From: Streptomyces guryensis
GTDB lineage: Bacteria; Actinomycetota; Actinomycetes; Streptomycetales; Streptomycetaceae
DNA length: 64,000 nt
Direction: 5' to 3'
Assembly: GCF_021261325.1 (NCBI RefSeq)
Contig: NZ_JAJSBI010000039.1
Coordinates: 17,721-81,720 of the forward strand
Notes under the pieces: model-generated
Databases searched by the model: none
What the model was told of the DNA's origin: nothing
The model's input: only the letters and a program-made list of their open reading frames with translations
Part shown: piece by piece, positions 52,589-61,190 of the stretch
How positions within the stretch are numbered: the stretch's first letter is position 1
Layout of the letters: each line of letters opens with the position of its first letter
Made by a program: the position numbers and the translations under genes

Positions 52589-54037
52589 ATGCACCACCCC
52601 CTTGATCCTCACGACTTCGGCTATTCGCTAGGAACCTCGCAACGCCCGAAGGGCGTAGAGCTGTGGTCCCGCGCCGACAAGGCATGCCGGGTCGTCGGTC
52701 CCATGGGCAGCGGAAAGACTCTGCGCTTCTTCGCACCGTTGATTCGCAGCTGGGCCGGTCCGGTCCTGGCTACCTCGACCAAGCCTGACCTGGTCGAACT
52801 GACCCTCGACGCACGGCGGCGTGACGGGCGACCCGTCCTGGGCTTCGACCCGCAGAACATCGCGCCCTCCCTCCCGAAGTTCCGTTGGACGCCGATCACC
52901 GGTGCGTCCGAAACGGAGGTCGCGATGATGCGTGCCAAGGCGTTCGTCGCGGGTTCACGGGCTCCCGGTTCCGCGGCACAGTCCAGCGAGGGCAGCGCCT
53001 TCTACAAGGGACAGGCTTCCAAGATCCTCGCTGCCTTCTTCCACGCCGCCGCTCTCGACGGCGCCGACCTCAGCTGGGTATTGAAGTGGGCCCGCAAACT
53101 CACGGACCCCGCGCCCCTGGGCATTCTCAACGCTCATCCCGGGGCTGGCCCCGGCTGGGCAGACATGCTCCGCACTGCCACCACGGGGGACAGCCGCACC
53201 GTTGGCAATACCGCCTCGACCCTCGACGCGGCCCTCGAACCCTTCATGCACGAGTCGGTGATCCGCGCTCTCCAAGGAGACGGAGAGGACGCTACGGATT
53301 TCCACGAGTTCCTTGACGCAGGAGGCACCATCTACCTGCTCGGCAAGGACTCGGAGGTGAACAGCGTCGCACCCCTGACCACGGCGATAGCAGAAGACCT
53401 GCTGGACGTCGCAGAGGCTCACGCCGTCGTGTCCCCGGCCGGGCGACTCGACCCGACCCTCCTCGCCGCTCTGGACGAGGCACCGAACATCGCGCCCATT
53501 CCAAGCCTCCGCCAACGAGTCGCCGACGGACGAGGACGAGGCATCACGGTCATCTACGGCCTCCAGGCCTGGGCGTCCGCCCACGCCCGCTTCGGCGAGG
53601 ACACCGCGAAGGAGCTGGCGGCGTTCACCAACAATGTCGTGGTCTTCGGCGGAGCCAAGGACCCGGCCTTCCTCAAGGACATGTCCGACCTGTGCGGTCA
53701 GGTCGAACGGGAGCGCAAAACGAAGACCACGACCGGGGGAGACCGCGGCGGCCACTCGACCGCCACGCACATGGCGCTGGAACCGGTCCTGCGCGGAGAC
53801 GAGATCAGGAGCCTGCCGGAAGGCCACGCCTTGGTGCTCGCGGACAACCTCCCGCCCGTCGTCACCCGTCTCGACGGCATGTGGACCTGGGAGTCCTGGA
53901 CCGAGATCGAAGGTCACGTCCGCGACCTGCGAGCGGCCAACGAAGCGGAGCGCGCACGGCAGGCCACAGCGAAGAAGAGCCAGGCCAAGGCTCACGCCGC
54001 CGCATGGGCTGGCCGCGAGCGGGTGGCTGCCGCATGA
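52589..54037 (+). CDS. VirD4/TraD-type coupling ATPase
   Basis: 482 residues. Walker A RVVGPMGSGKTLRFFAP, then PVLATSTKPDLVELT, a TraG/VirD4-type ALDEAPNIAPIPSLRQRVADGRGRGITVIYGLQ with the Walker B Asp-Glu, and FTNNVVVFGGAKD. Lacks the N-terminal membrane helices of many VirD4 proteins. Links DNA substrate to the transfer channel. Its stop overlaps the next start (ATGA). Confidence 0.85.
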   Translation: MHHPLDPHDFGYSLGTSQRPKGVELWSRADKACRVVGPMGSGKTLRFFAPLIRSWAGPVLATSTKPDLVELTLDARRRDGRPVLGFDPQNIAPSLPKFRWTPITGASETEVAMMRAKAFVAGSRAPGSAAQSSEGSAFYKGQASKILAAFFHAAALDGADLSWVLKWARKLTDPAPLGILNAHPGAGPGWADMLRTATTGDSRTVGNTASTLDAALEPFMHESVIRALQGDGEDATDFHEFLDAGGTIYLLGKDSEVNSVAPLTTAIAEDLLDVAEAHAVVSPAGRLDPTLLAALDEAPNIAPIPSLRQRVADGRGRGITVIYGLQAWASAHARFGEDTAKELAAFTNNVVVFGGAKDPAFLKDMSDLCGQVERERKTKTTTGGDRGGHSTATHMALEPVLRGDEIRSLPEGHALVLADNLPPVVTRLDGMWTWESWTEIEGHVRDLRAANEAERARQATAKKSQAKAHAAAWAGRERVAAA

Positions 54038-54540
54038 CGAATCCCCTTGCCCGATTCGAGCCTTTCCCCGAGCCGCCCGCGTTGATCCTGGAGTACATCG
54101 CAGAGCGGAGTGCGGAGGAGTCCGCGGTCGACGGCCCTGCTCCGTGGGACCTGGGGGCTCTGCCAGCTGAGTTGATCGCGCCGATGCCCGCGTGGCTCGA
54201 CTCAGTGTGCCGCTGGCTCAACTGGGCGTATGCCTGGCAGCCCCAGGACGTCATCCCACCGTGCTGGACGAAGCACGAGGGCCTTGGGTACGAGATCGCG
54301 GCCCTCGCCTTCGCGCGACCCGATGCGTACGCGGACGCGGGCTCCACCGTGATCTGGCACGAGCAGTACGACCGGTTCCTCACACGGATGAACAAGGCCC
54401 TCGGCAAGGCCGGCGACGAATGCCGGGTGGGACGCCACGAGGACCGCCCGGCGCGCTTTCAGCTCGCAGCCTGGCCCGCACAGGTTGCCGGAGACGGCGA
54501 AGAACCCGAGCCCGCGCAGCGAATCGGGGCGATGGCGTGA
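54034..54540 (+). CDS. Hypothetical protein, DUF4913-like pattern
   Basis: 168 residues. The segment PPCWTKHEGLGYEIAALAFAR then VIWHEQYDRFLTRM resembles the W-rich pattern of DUF4913 proteins found next to TraD-like genes in actinobacterial elements; not certain. No catalytic motif. It overlaps genes on both sides. Confidence 0.6.
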   Translation: MTNPLARFEPFPEPPALILEYIAERSAEESAVDGPAPWDLGALPAELIAPMPAWLDSVCRWLNWAYAWQPQDVIPPCWTKHEGLGYEIAALAFARPDAYADAGSTVIWHEQYDRFLTRMNKALGKAGDECRVGRHEDRPARFQLAAWPAQVAGDGEEPEPAQRIGAMA

Positions 54541-54974
54541 TGATGACGAACCCTGACATGGTCTTCTCGACGGCCCCCCGTCGAGGACTGCTGGCTCGAA
54601 GCGGCTGGGAACAGGAAGAGGCTCGAACCGTCCTACGCGATCTCGGCTGGGAGTGGGAGGAAGAACTTCACGCTCTCGTCCCGCCGGACGACGTACCAGA
54701 CATCGACGCCGGCATTCAAGCGGTGGCGGAACTGCACCTGCACGGGCACCGAACCGGATACGCGATAGGACCGTACGGCACGATGCGGCTAAGCCTGGCA
54801 CGCGCAGAACAGGTATTCACGAAGCTCACGGCTCAGCAACCCGCGCAGGTCCAAGCTGAAGAGAATCCCGAAAACGAATCTCAGGCACCATCACGGCGGA
54901 AGTCGGCTCTTGGTGGCAGTGCCGCCTCGCTGGACACCATCCCGGTGAGAGAACCGGACAGTCCCGCCATTTGA
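54540..54974 (+). CDS. Hypothetical protein at the end of the transfer operon
   Basis: 144 residues, ATG overlapping the previous stop (TGATGATG). Begins MMTNPDMVFSTAPRRG; the middle (EEARTVLRDLGWEWEEELHALVPPD, YAIGPYGTMRLSL) suggests a small alpha-beta domain; acidic, charged tail. No family recognised. Confidence 0.6.
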   Translation: MMTNPDMVFSTAPRRGLLARSGWEQEEARTVLRDLGWEWEEELHALVPPDDVPDIDAGIQAVAELHLHGHRTGYAIGPYGTMRLSLARAEQVFTKLTAQQPAQVQAEENPENESQAPSRRKSALGGSAASLDTIPVREPDSPAI

Positions 54975-55081
54975 GGGCGCAGGGTCGGACGCCGGGCGTT
55001 CCGCGCTGGCCCGTGTGCTCCAGGGCCTGGACGAGTTGGCCGCGCGTAGGTGGGGTTGCGGGGCGCTTAGGATTCGCTTCC

Positions 55082-55321
55082 GTGGCAGACATCCCCGACG
55101 AATTGATCAAGCTGGAACGTTCCGCTGAAGATGCGCGCACGAAGCTCGGCGGTCTCGACGGTGAGGCGTACGACGCGCAGTGGAAGGCGTGGCGTGACGA
55201 CGCCGCGAAGTTCCAGGCCGCGGTGACGGAGTACGCGGCGCGCGAGGATGCGGGCATGTCGCGGTACGAGCTGGAGCAGGCGGTGAAGAAGGCGGTGCGG
55301 CACGCCGTGCCAGAGGGCTGA
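55082..55321 (+). CDS. Small coiled-coil-like protein
   Basis: 79 residues from a GTG at 55082 (VADIPDELIKLERSAEDART). Highly charged and predicted helical throughout (AQWKAWRDDAAKFQAAVTEYAARED, YELEQAVKKAVRHA). Unknown function. Confidence 0.6.
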   Translation: MADIPDELIKLERSAEDARTKLGGLDGEAYDAQWKAWRDDAAKFQAAVTEYAAREDAGMSRYELEQAVKKAVRHAVPEG

Positions 55322-55324
55322 CGG

Positions 55325-55460
55325 CTACGTCTGGTCGGGCCAATCGACCAGCGTCGTGCGCTCGGCCTCGTCGACCAGGACGACGCGCCCCTGGGTGCGG
55401 GCCCTGGCGGCCATCTCGCCGCACACCGAACACGGCAGCAGCGATGAATGCTGCGAAAGC
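55325..55460 (-). pseudogene. Remnant of a small zinc-ribbon-like gene
   Basis: On the minus strand a frame reads ELSQHSSLLPCSVCGEMAARARTQGRVVLVDEAERT-like sequence (given here in pieces: LLPCSVCGEM, GRVVLVDEAERTTLVDWPDQ) with good third-position G/C and a CxxC. No ATG, GTG or TTG precedes the CxxC in this frame, so the 5' end seems lost or frameshifted. Confidence 0.35.
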
Positions 55461-55551
55461 TCTCGCAGTCGGCAGGTTTGCCCGGCGCCGGATCCAGCGC
55501 GGACAGATCGACGCGCTGCTACCGCAGCAGCTCACCCACGCTGTCACGCAC

Positions 55552-55953
55552 TCACGGGTATAGCCCTTGTGCGGCGAAAAAATCCTTCCAGTCCTGCGCG
55601 GCCTGCTTGGCAACGACCAGACCGTCTAGGGTCTGATCCCGCCATTCAATCGTCACGGTTACAGGTGGACCACCTGAGACCGCGACGATGCGCGCTTCGT
55701 GACCTTCATCCCGCGTGTGGTGTTTGAAGGTGTTCGTAATCGCCGCTGCGATACGCAGAGATTGAGTGCCCATTACCCGATTCAGGGCACGATTGGACAC
55801 CTCTGCCTGGGGGTCGAGTCTGATGTGTTCTCCCAGGTGATAGCAAGAGATGAAGAATCCATATACATCAAGGCAGAAGCCGGTGATGTTGATCTCTTCA
55901 CTAGTGCACCATTGCTCCATCCGCGCGAAGCCCAACTCCACCGCTGCCCACAT
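55552..55953 (-). CDS. Hypothetical protein
   Basis: 133 residues. ATG 55953 directly follows an AGGAG; the internal Met at residue 12 (MEQWCTSEEINITG) is a plausible alternative. Segments EHIRLDPQAEVSNRALNRVMGTQSLRIAAAITNTFKHHT and VTVTIEWRDQTLDGLVVAKQAAQDWKDFFAAQG suggest a folded domain; the family is not recognised. Confidence 0.55.
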   Translation of the reverse strand: MWAAVELGFARMEQWCTSEEINITGFCLDVYGFFISCYHLGEHIRLDPQAEVSNRALNRVMGTQSLRIAAAITNTFKHHTRDEGHEARIVAVSGGPPVTVTIEWRDQTLDGLVVAKQAAQDWKDFFAAQGLYP

Positions 55954-56371
55954 CTCCTGTCAGGGCCGTGGCGGCGATGGAAACAAAGCCGACAGCGAGG
56001 CCGAGTCGACGGCGCTTCCATAGTCGTGGGCCGAGATCGTTTGGTCCGCCGGACTGGGACTCGGGGGAATAGTGCGGTCGTCATCCATACGGCGACGGAA
56101 ACACGAAGGGCTTGCTGGTGCCACCGCAGGAACCCAGGCCAGTCCCTCAAGATCGATGGCACGCTCTCAAGATCCACTGGTACAGGACAACCTCTCTCGA
56201 TGTGCTGTGACTTTCAGTGATAGGTGGCCAGAGGCAGGGGCAACACCGCTGGTGACAGGACAGCGTTCAAAAATGGTTGGCCGTTTCGTGCAGAGTTGGT
56301 TGGCCTCTGGGGAGTCGCCGCGGTTGGTAGCCGTTGGGTGTCCGGCTTGGTCGGCGCGGGGAGGCTGGTGC
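55954..56371. other. Intergenic region with no recognised gene
   Basis: 418 bases between the minus-strand genes at 55552 and 56372. No ORF with coding character and no strong stem-loop were seen; several GTTGG-rich repeats near 56280-56330. It may include remnants of a lost gene. Confidence 0.4.
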
Positions 56372-58372
56372 TCAGCGTTTGATGCGTCCGCGGACGGCAA
56401 GAGCCCCGAGGGCGAGGAGGGTCGGTTCGAGGAGGCGGGAGGCCATCTCGATGTAGGTGCCGGCGGTGGTGAGGTTTTGTCCGGAGGAGCGGAAGACGAC
56501 CGAGTTGATGGCGATGCGGGTGGCTTTCTCGGTGCGGGCCCAGGTCATGCGTTGGTGCCATCCGCCGCGCAGGGCTGGTTCAGGGGTGCTGGTGTGGAGG
56601 CTGATCCGGCTCCTGTGGAGGGTACCGGTGGTGGCGGGGTCGGGGTCGTGGGTGGGCAGGCCGACGCTCATGAGGAGGAGCACGGTCAGCGACATGGCGG
56701 CGAGCAGCCAGCTGAAGGAGCGGGAGGCGCGCAGGCCGTAGCCGGACAGCAGCCAGTAGGCCCACAGCAGGCGTCGTTCGCCCTTCGGGGTACCGGTGGT
56801 GTCGTGGCGGCGCATCTCGCACTCGCCGTAGTAGAAGTCGGCGGCGCCGGGTTCGTTCTTGCCGTCTTCGAAGGCTTTACGGAGCTGGCGGTAGAGGGCG
56901 GCGACGTCCTCGGGGTCGGGGGTGGGGCCAGGGTTGGGGTGGTGGGGGCCAGGGCGCCAATGGCGGGGCGAGGGGGTGCGACCTGGTGGTGGTGTGGGTT
57001 GGCCGGCGGTCTGGGCGCGCCAGTGGTGTTCCTCGGCCAGGGTGCGGCGGCGTGTCCATCTCGTCAGGCGTATTCCGCGGCGGTGCCAGCCGGTAGGCGT
57101 GGGAGCGAAGAAGGTGCGGCCTTCCAGACGAATTTGGTCGAGGTGGAAGGCCCCGGAGAACAGACAATCGTTCAGGTCTGTGTCGGTCAGGACCAGATGC
57201 GCAGCGTCTACCCCCTGCACCGAATTGACCTTCACCCTGGCGGGGCCCGTCAGCAGGTCCTCGTTCACCTCCGCGCCGAGGTTGTCGCTGAAGGGGGTGG
57301 CATGAGCGGTGACCGCTACTGGGGCGGCAAGGACCGCGTGGCTGAGATCCACGGCCGCGTACCTCAAGCGCATGGTCGCAGTCGACTCCCACCGGATCCG
57401 TTCACACACCACCTCCCGCGCCGCTATCTCCAGCGTCACCGGCAGCCCGAACTGCGCCCCAGATAGATCCACTCCTTCCTTGCACGCCAACGGTCCCAAC
57501 ACCGGGGCACCCGCAAACCGCACAGCGGTGAAGGTGGCCGTGCGGGAGAACTGTGCCCCGTCGAACCTGGCGGTGCCGGAGAACTGCGCCCCGTCGAACC
57601 GGGCGTCGCCCGAGAACTGTGTCCCCTCAAACCGGGCGGTGCCGGAGAACTGCGCCCCGTCGAACCGGGCCCGGCCGGAGAAGTGCGCACTACTGAACTG
57701 TTGGCCGCGGGAGAACTGTGCGCTTTGGAACGAGGCGTGGTTCGAGAACCGCACTTCGTTGAACCAGGCGACGCCGGAGAATTTAGCGCCCTGGAACCGG
57801 GCTTGCCCCGAGAACTGGACGTTGTTGAACCAGGCGTTGCGGGAGAACTGCGCCCAGCCGAACTGGGCGAGGTCAGAGAACTGCGCCCTGCCGAATCGGG
57901 CTGGTCCGGAGAACTGCGCCTTGCCGAACAAGGTTTCGCCGGAGAACTGCGCATCATCGAACCGGGCGACGCCGGAAAACTGAGCCTCGCGGAACGAGGC
58001 GGGGCCGGAGAACTGTGCCCCGAGGAACCCGGCGTCGCCGGAGAACTGCGCCTCATCGAACCGAGCATCACCGGAGAACTGCGCCTCATCGAACCAAGCG
58101 GTGCCGAAGCTGGGTTTGCCGGTGGCGGAGTCGCGAAGGGCATTGAGGAAGTCGTTCAGCAGACGTTGGGTGAAGGGGGTGCCGCGGTGGTCGATGTCAG
58201 CGCCGGGAGCCAGGCCGGTCAGATAGGCAGTGCGGTCGGCGTCGGTGAGGTGGGCGAGGCATGAGGTGTAGCCGGGGACGTGGATGCCGCGGCAGCCGAC
58301 GGTATCGGTGGAGGGGGCTGCGCTGTGTGCGCAGTACGGCCAGGAAGGCGCCGCGGGTGGGGGTGTCCTCAT
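56372..58372 (-). CDS. Membrane-anchored pentapeptide-repeat protein
   Basis: 666 residues from ATG 58372 (MRTPPPAAPSWPYCAHS). An N-terminal Cys-rich segment (YCAHS ... GCRGIHVPGYTSCLAHL) that could bind zinc, then about 17 ten-residue repeats of the form AQFSGxARFD (residues about 92-275), a right-handed beta-helix with Phe at the stack centre. A middle domain, a charged region with YYGECEMRRHD, and a C-terminal membrane part (LLWAYWLLSGYGLRASRSFSWLLAAMSLTVLLL and a last helix near the end) follow. Last gene of the HTH-TPR/SLOG operon. Function unknown. Confidence 0.85.
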   Translation of the reverse strand: MRTPPPAAPSWPYCAHSAAPSTDTVGCRGIHVPGYTSCLAHLTDADRTAYLTGLAPGADIDHRGTPFTQRLLNDFLNALRDSATGKPSFGTAWFDEAQFSGDARFDEAQFSGDAGFLGAQFSGPASFREAQFSGVARFDDAQFSGETLFGKAQFSGPARFGRAQFSDLAQFGWAQFSRNAWFNNVQFSGQARFQGAKFSGVAWFNEVRFSNHASFQSAQFSRGQQFSSAHFSGRARFDGAQFSGTARFEGTQFSGDARFDGAQFSGTARFDGAQFSRTATFTAVRFAGAPVLGPLACKEGVDLSGAQFGLPVTLEIAAREVVCERIRWESTATMRLRYAAVDLSHAVLAAPVAVTAHATPFSDNLGAEVNEDLLTGPARVKVNSVQGVDAAHLVLTDTDLNDCLFSGAFHLDQIRLEGRTFFAPTPTGWHRRGIRLTRWTRRRTLAEEHHWRAQTAGQPTPPPGRTPSPRHWRPGPHHPNPGPTPDPEDVAALYRQLRKAFEDGKNEPGAADFYYGECEMRRHDTTGTPKGERRLLWAYWLLSGYGLRASRSFSWLLAAMSLTVLLLMSVGLPTHDPDPATTGTLHRSRISLHTSTPEPALRGGWHQRMTWARTEKATRIAINSVVFRSSGQNLTTAGTYIEMASRLLEPTLLALGALAVRGRIKR
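57510..58110. repeat. 30-bp tandem repeats encoding the pentapeptide array
   Basis: About 17 units of 30 bases sharing GAGAACTGNGCC and GAACCGGGCG-like blocks on the plus strand. They encode two pentapeptides each. Diverged units alternate with nearly identical ones at the 3' (low-coordinate) end, so unit gain or loss is likely. Confidence 0.7.
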
Positions 58373-58550
58373 GACGTGGCGGCTCCGCTGATCCGTGCCA
58401 GTTCCGTGTTCGGCCGGGCAAGAGGTTTTGGCGTCCAGGTGCTGCCTGGTGGCCAACTATCGCTGTACACGGTCAACTATTGCCCGATCAGAGCGAGAGG
58501 TGTTCGCCGATGTCGGAGAGGATCTTTCGGCATGCCACGAGACGTACAGG

Positions 58551-59039
58551 TCAGTTGGTCAGTGCAGCGCCCTGCGGCCACACCACATCTACGGGGAGAC
58601 CGGCGTCGCGCGCCTCCAGGACGGTGTCCGCGGTGCCTCCCTTGCCTGACGGCGGCGCGCCATTCCACACGGCAACCAGACGCTCGGCGCGCTGCAGCAT
58701 GGCGCGGTTGGCGTCCTCGTAGGCGGCCCGGTTCGCCGTCTCGTTGTCGAGGACGAGAACCTTGTCTGCGGCGTCGATGAGCCGGTCGAAGGTGGCGGCG
58801 TGGTCGGGCTTGACCTTGTTCTGCCGGTAGTCCTTCGAGGGGATCACCGCGACCAGGCTGCCCCCGAGGTCCAGGACGACTTCAGCGAAGATGGAGTCGC
58901 TGCCCTTCGCGATACACGAGACACCCACCAGACCTCCCTCGGCCGCGTACGGCTTGAGAGCCTCACGCAGCGCGTCGCGCACCAGTGGCACGCTGTCTTC
59001 GGTCAGGTTCATGTGCCCGGTGACGGCGAGAGTGGTCAA
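58551..59039 (-). CDS. SLOG-fold (LOG/DprA-like) nucleotide-binding protein
   Basis: 162 residues. Rossmann-like SLOG signature: GHMNLTED at the N-terminus, GVSCIAKGSDSIFAEVVLDLGGSLVAVIPSKDY, ATFDRLIDAADKVLVLDNE and GKGGTADTVLEARDAGLPVDVVWP. SLOG domains bind nucleotides or nucleotide-derived signals and occur as sensors in defence and stress systems. Its ATG overlaps the stop of the HTH-TPR gene (ATGA), so they are translationally coupled. Confidence 0.75.
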   Translation of the reverse strand: MTTLAVTGHMNLTEDSVPLVRDALREALKPYAAEGGLVGVSCIAKGSDSIFAEVVLDLGGSLVAVIPSKDYRQNKVKPDHAATFDRLIDAADKVLVLDNETANRAAYEDANRAMLQRAERLVAVWNGAPPSGKGGTADTVLEARDAGLPVDVVWPQGAALTN

Positions 59040-60484
59040 GAAGGCGCTCCTTCGGATAGCAGGTTGCGGATCATTGTGCGTGCTTCGGCGACAGGCTTAG
59101 CCGTGGGGCTGACGGTATGCGGGTACAGCTTGGCGAGTTGCTCACGGACCCGCCGGGAGCGGCTCGTGGTTGCGGCCTCGACGGCCTGCCTGGTGTGGGT
59201 GACGGCGCTGGTCAGGTCGCCGGTGAGGAAGTGGCATTCGGCAAGGCCGATCATGTCGAGCGTGTAGCTGCGTCCGGCTTCTGGCCCGCGGACGGCCAGG
59301 GCCTGTTGGATGGAGTCGGCGGCTTGGCTCGCGTAGTGGCGCGGCTCGTGCCGGGCCAGATCCAAGAGGCGTCCGCCGGTGACGCCGTTCAGTTCGGCTT
59401 GGCCGAAGTAGCTGATCCAGTACGGCTCGTCGGGCCCAGCGTCGGCAAGGTAGTCGGCGGCTTCTTCGGTGGTGCGGCGGAAGGCGCTGGTGCGGCCCAT
59501 CGCGGCGTACGCCCATGCCTCCCGGGTAGCGAGCATGGCGCACACACGGGGCGTGGCCTGGCGGCGGATGCCGTGCTGGGCGAGGTGGACAAGTTCGAGA
59601 GCGTCGCCAGGCCGGTCGAGGTAGAGCATCTGCCGGGCCATTGCGGCGAGGGCGTTTGCGCCGAACAAGGTGTCGTTTCCTGCGTGTGCGGCGCGGAGTG
59701 CGAGCCGGTAGTAGTCCTGGGCTCTGCGTTGGCTGCCAGCCTCCCACGCCATGCTTGCGGCGGTGGCGGACAGTTGGGCCAAGACGCGCAGAAGCCTCTG
59801 CTGGATGTGTGTGGCCTGGTGTTCGTCGAGGTGGGCGGATACTTCGTTGAGCTGGCCGATCACGGCCTTGCTGCGCAGGCCACCACCCATCTTGTAGGTG
59901 CGGAAGGCGCGAGCGCACGCCTCCAGTTCTTCGACGTCGTGCTGGCCGAGGCGCCCGTGCCTTCGGCGTTGCTCGATGGGTGGGGCAGGGGCGAGCCATG
60001 CTTCGAGGCTGTCGAGGAAGGCGGCGCCGGTGGTGGCGGCTGCGAGTGCGCGCGTGGCGGCGCGACGGTCCATCACGAGGTCGCTCCGGGAGAGGTCTGC
60101 GGCCAGGTGCACGGTCGCGGACGGCTGCCAGGTGGCCTCGTCAGGGTGAGCCCGTGCTGCTGGGGCGGGTGGGTTGTCGGGTGGGCTGACCGGTGTGGCC
60201 TCCCATGGCCGGTCGGCGAGACCGACCATGCGCCCGGGAATCCTCAGCCCGTCAGCGATGCGGCAGATCACGTCGAAGCTGGTGACCTGCTGCTGCCCGC
60301 TGATGATCGTGGAGACCTTGCCGGGGGTGAGCTGGCAGGCCGCTGCGATGCGGTTCTGCGATAGGCCGCCCCACTTCTTGATGAGCGAGAAGGCCGCGGA
60401 GAAGTCGTGTTCCGCCAGGGCTCGGCGTAAGTCGTCTCGTTCGAGGACTTCGAGGGCGAGCGGGCCGGGGGTGATGGCGTCCAT
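59036..60484 (-). CDS. Regulator with N-terminal XRE HTH and C-terminal TPR-like repeats
   Basis: 482 residues from ATG 60484, with GGAAG upstream; an ATG at 60505 is also possible. HTH at about 25-70 (GGLSQNRIAAACQLTPGKVSTIISGQ), a linker, then helical repeats (ASMAWEAGSQRRAQDYYRLALRAAHAG, GDALELVHLAQHG, GLAECHFLTGDLTSAVTHTRQAVEAA). A Streptomyces-type regulator that may respond to a signal peptide or small molecule. First gene of a three-gene minus-strand operon. Confidence 0.8.
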   Translation of the reverse strand: MDAITPGPLALEVLERDDLRRALAEHDFSAAFSLIKKWGGLSQNRIAAACQLTPGKVSTIISGQQQVTSFDVICRIADGLRIPGRMVGLADRPWEATPVSPPDNPPAPAARAHPDEATWQPSATVHLAADLSRSDLVMDRRAATRALAAATTGAAFLDSLEAWLAPAPPIEQRRRHGRLGQHDVEELEACARAFRTYKMGGGLRSKAVIGQLNEVSAHLDEHQATHIQQRLLRVLAQLSATAASMAWEAGSQRRAQDYYRLALRAAHAGNDTLFGANALAAMARQMLYLDRPGDALELVHLAQHGIRRQATPRVCAMLATREAWAYAAMGRTSAFRRTTEEAADYLADAGPDEPYWISYFGQAELNGVTGGRLLDLARHEPRHYASQAADSIQQALAVRGPEAGRSYTLDMIGLAECHFLTGDLTSAVTHTRQAVEAATTSRSRRVREQLAKLYPHTVSPTAKPVAEARTMIRNLLSEGAPS

Positions 60485-60548
60485 GGGGTCAACTTCCGGA
60501 GTCATCGTATGCGCTTCATCGCACCGTACCGAACAGGAAACGAGTGTA

Positions 60549-60563
60549 TTACCGCCTCGGTAA
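60549..60563 (-). promoter_or_regulatory. Palindrome upstream of the HTH-TPR gene
   Basis: TTACCGCCTCGGTAA, a 6-bp inverted repeat (TTACCG/CGGTAA) 65 bases upstream of the HTH-TPR start, with TAATAC next to it on the minus strand as a possible -10 element. A likely autoregulatory operator. Confidence 0.45.
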
Positions 60564-60740
60564 CCCCCGCCGGTCATCCCCGAGTTGCCCGCAAGCGACG
60601 ACGCTCGATGCATGACAGACCAGACCCCGGCGAGGTGGAGGCCTCCTGGGGCGCGACCAACGCTGCGTGTGGCTCGTTTGGTCCGCCAACTCTCCTCCGC
60701 AGCTCGCACGTACGCCCCCACGACGTTACGGGAGAAGTAG

Positions 60741-61190
60741 GTGATGAAGATGCTCCCCGCGGCACGATCGGAGCCCGCTGCACGGAGTGCAGTGGTAGAC
60801 CAGGCGGCGCCGTGTGGATTCGAGGTTGTCTTCCTCCCGGCTGGTCACCGGCCTTGCCAGATGAGACGGATCATCAGGGCCCAGCTGCGGTACTGGGACC
60901 TGACGGCACTGGCCGACGACGCCACTCTCGCGGTCTCTGAACTGGTCACCAACGCCTGCACGCATGGCAAGGGAAGACCGGTCGGGCTCAGGGTGCGGTG
61001 CTCCGTAGATGAGCTTCGCATCGAAGTGACCGACGGCTCCCCGACCCCTGCTCGGCTGCGTTCCGCCGACGTCGCCGACGAGAACGGCCGCGGACTGTTA
61101 CTCGTCTCAGCTGTGTCGAAGGAGTGGGGTGTCAGCCCCGACGGCCGGATGACGTGGTGCTCCCTCGCGATCCCCGAAGGGGGAGCGTGA
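60741..61190 (+). CDS. HATPase domain protein (anti-sigma-factor-kinase-like)
   Basis: 149 residues, ATG 60741 after GGAGAAG. GHKL ATPase motifs: N-box SELVTNACTHGKG, G1 VTDGSPTPARL and G2 ENGRGLLLVSAVS. Resembles the many RsbW/SpoIIAB-like ATPases of Streptomyces, which sequester sigma factors or serve in conservons. Starts a plus-strand operon; its stop overlaps the next start (TGATG). Confidence 0.8.
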   Translation: MMKMLPAARSEPAARSAVVDQAAPCGFEVVFLPAGHRPCQMRRIIRAQLRYWDLTALADDATLAVSELVTNACTHGKGRPVGLRVRCSVDELRIEVTDGSPTPARLRSADVADENGRGLLLVSAVSKEWGVSPDGRMTWCSLAIPEGGA

